Of a stretch of DNA of 64,000 bases, positions 62,490 through 64,000 are shown piece by piece; position 1 is the stretch's first letter, and each line of letters opens with the position of its first letter. Under the pieces are notes generated by a model, which did not search any database, had not been told where the DNA came from, and worked only from the letters and a program-made list of their open reading frames with translations. The stretch spans positions 1,426,001-1,490,000 of the forward strand of contig NZ_CP064908.1 of the NCBI RefSeq assembly GCF_015841355.1, given 5' to 3'. The translations under genes and the position numbers were made by a program. Source of the stretch: Synechococcus sp. CBW1107 (GTDB taxonomy: Bacteria > Cyanobacteriota > Cyanobacteriia > PCC-6307 > Cyanobiaceae).

Positions 62490-63167
62490 TCAGGGCAGGG
62501 CCGGCAAGGTGCTCAGGTCCAGCGGCATGTAGTCCCCGGCCGGTTGGGCGGTGGCCATCGCCGCTTTGAGGGCGGCAGCATCCACAGCGGCGCCCTCGGT
62601 GCCGGCGGTGAGGTCGTCGCCGCTGGCCAGCCGCAACACACCGGCTCTCTCGGTGGTGGCTGGATCAACGCTGAGCAGGGGTTGGGCTGGATCGCTCTCA
62701 TCAATGGCCAGTGGTGCGGCCACCTGGATGCGGATCACGCCGGCGCCATCGGGCCCCAGGGCGGCGTTGGCGCTCCAGTTGCTGCCGTCAAACAGCAGCA
62801 GGCCACCCTGGGCGATCTGCTGGCCAGCGAGGCCGCTCCAGCTCTCGAGGGCAATACCGGAAGCACTGACCAGGTACACATCCCCCGCGGCAGCCCCAGC
62901 CGGTGCCTCGGTGGTGGTGGGGTCGATCGCGCCCCTGTAGGTGAGGGCGCCGGGGATGGCGGCATGAAGGGTGCCGTCGGCATCCACCGAGAGGTTGGTG
63001 CCGGGCTTGATCGCACCGATTGCCACCGCCGTGGCTGGGCTGAGCATGAACGCCTTGACCTCATCAGCAGTGGCCCGATAGGGCGTGCTGCCGCGCTGCA
63101 CCAGCAGCAGGTCGGTGGGCTGAGGCAGGGAGCGGCCGGTGGTGCGGCTCTCGGTGGCGGTGGCCAT
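62490..63167 (-). CDS. Phage structural protein (cyanophage tail-fibre-like)
   Basis: Contains PQPTDLLLVQRGSTPYRATA, KPGTNLSVDADGTLHAAIPG and YLVSASGIALESWSGLAG, then LLLFDGSNWSANAALGP. The GTNLSVDADGTL and similar segments are common in cyanophage structural proteins, from memory. 225 residues. It precedes the propeller gene, and both probably belong to one tail operon. Confidence 0.65.
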   Translation of the reverse strand: MATATESRTTGRSLPQPTDLLLVQRGSTPYRATADEVKAFMLSPATAVAIGAIKPGTNLSVDADGTLHAAIPGALTYRGAIDPTTTEAPAGAAAGDVYLVSASGIALESWSGLAGQQIAQGGLLLFDGSNWSANAALGPDGAGVIRIQVAAPLAIDESDPAQPLLSVDPATTERAGVLRLASGDDLTAGTEGAAVDAAALKAAMATAQPAGDYMPLDLSTLPALP

Positions 63168-63207
63168 GGCGATCAGTTCAGAAGGGGAAGGCGGTTGAGA
63201 CGAGGGA

Positions 63208-63450
63208 TCAGGGAGGCAGGGGGCTGAGCAGGCGCAGGTCCAGCGCGATCACCACCACTCCCTCGCCGGCGGCAGCACTGAGCAGCGGCGCCAGGGCCTG
63301 CACTGCGCTGACACCCCCGGAAGGGGGTGGTTCAGGGGTGCCGCCGTCCTGCAGCTGGGCCTGTCCCAGGAAAATCACCCCCTGCGGCCGACTGCTGCTG
63401 CGGCACTGGGCCGTCAGCTGGGCCAGCACAGCCGGATCGGGAGTGGCCAT
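63208..63450 (-). CDS. Small hypothetical phage-type protein
   Basis: From the ATG: MATPDPAVLAQLTAQCRSSS, GVIFLGQAQLQDG, then a proline-rich part and GVVVIALDLRLLSPLPP. The frame is open further upstream to just beside the preceding stop at 63528 and looks coding there (ASAFLAGGWQQLSSTALAP). The true start may therefore be an unusual codon near 63529, coupled to the upstream gene. Confidence 0.5.
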   Translation of the reverse strand: MATPDPAVLAQLTAQCRSSSRPQGVIFLGQAQLQDGGTPEPPPSGGVSAVQALAPLLSAAAGEGVVVIALDLRLLSPLPP

Positions 63451-63527
63451 CGGCGCCAGGGCAGTGCTGCTGAGCTGTTGCCAGCCCCCAGCCAGGAATG
63501 CGCTGGCTGAGGCACCGCTGGCCCGCG

Positions 63528-64000
63528 TCAGAGCAGGGCATCCCCCAGCTCCAGGGCCGCGAGATCAGCAGGATCGCTGCTGGCAACACCCGTGCCGTCG
63601 CTGGTGGGCATGCTGCTGCCGCTGGCCTGGGCTTCCAGCGCCGTGGCTTGCTCCACGAGCTCAGCCTTGGTCTGGCTGCCATCGAGCTCCACGCCGTAGA
63701 CGGTGGAGCAGAACTCGACGATCTGGGCCTTGGTCATCGCCTGGAAGTCGGTGGGCTGTGAGGCCAGCAGGGCCTCGCCACCATCGGTGGTGGTCTCCAA
63801 CGGGTCGTCGGTAGGAGTGGGCTCATCGGGTGCCGGCGCGGGCTCCGTCACTTCTGGTTGCTCGGGCTCGAGGTCGAGTGCATCCACCAGCTCCGGTTCC
63901 GGCGCGTTGTCCCCGGCATCAACCGGGGTCGGCTCATCGCCACCACTGGCGGGGCTGAGCAACTGCCAGCCCAGGGCCTGCCAGCCGGCCAGGTGCACCG
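63528..64000 (-). CDS. Acidic protein with SAP/Rho-N-like domain, partial at window edge
   Basis: Open to the window end, so the N-terminus is probably outside. A long proline/acidic linker (about residues 20-80) is followed by a helix-extension-helix domain: FQAMTKAQIVEFCSTVYGVE, then GSQTKAELVEQATALEA. Such domains occur in phage structural proteins such as head-tail connector or scaffold accessories. Function unknown. Confidence 0.55.
   Translation of the reverse strand, partial: VHLAGWQALGWQLLSPASGGDEPTPVDAGDNAPEPELVDALDLEPEQPEVTEPAPAPDEPTPTDDPLETTTDGGEALLASQPTDFQAMTKAQIVEFCSTVYGVELDGSQTKAELVEQATALEAQASGSSMPTSDGTGVASSDPADLAALELGDALL

Overview
The window comes from a high-GC picocyanobacterium of the Synechococcus/Cyanobium type. 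The evidence is gene order and protein character: ftsY, a SpoIIE-type phosphatase, argH, dusA, pilB-pilT-pilC, grpE-dnaJ, rsgA, ebfC, murB-murC, gap2, thiL, a lumenal cyclophilin, efp, accB and pdxA follow one another as in the conserved core block of marine and freshwater picocyanobacteria, with several small proteins typical of that group (from memory, not searched). No rRNA operon, intact tRNA or CRISPR array was found.

Region 1 (1-29.8 kb) is core chromosome: protein targeting, arginine synthesis, tRNA modification, type IV pilus motors, the chaperones GrpE and DnaJ, peptidoglycan precursor enzymes, Calvin-cycle GAPDH, cofactor synthesis (ThiL, PdxA), EF-P and the biotin carrier of acetyl-CoA carboxylase. 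Its one disruption is an IS66-family element of the single-ORF type (6517-8209) that splits pilC and is flanked by an 8-bp target duplication.

Region 2 (29.87-44.13 kb) is a decaying integrative island. It lies between two identical 53-bp direct repeats that hold only the 3' half of a tRNA-Gly(CCC) gene, and it carries a frameshifted tyrosine integrase next to the right repeat. Cargo: a TOTE-type primase-helicase truncated by an IS3-family element, a duplicated VapBC-like toxin-antitoxin locus (one toxin copy with an internal deletion), fragments of RelE, Phd and other VapC genes, a frameshifted single-strand-binding-like gene, an MTA/SAH deaminase with a frameshifted nucleosidase-family gene, a membrane protein and a short-chain dehydrogenase.

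Region 3 (44.13-64 kb, open to the right) appears to be a second element integrated in tandem at the same tRNA. It carries a SLOG-domain protein, a phage Gp157-like protein and a Rad52-family annealing protein (a recombination module), a P63C-domain protein, a protein whose C-terminus resembles the type V anti-CRISPR AcrVA2, TPR proteins, an IS256-family element, a low-GC patch with a cytosine-5 methyltransferase and a likely restriction enzyme, a frameshifted sigma-like gene, and phage structural genes that include a probable seven-bladed beta-propeller. The intact tRNA-Gly should lie to the right of this window.

Several single-base frameshifts (integrase, nucleosidase, sigma factor) fall in or next to homopolymer runs, so sequencing error must be separated from true decay.
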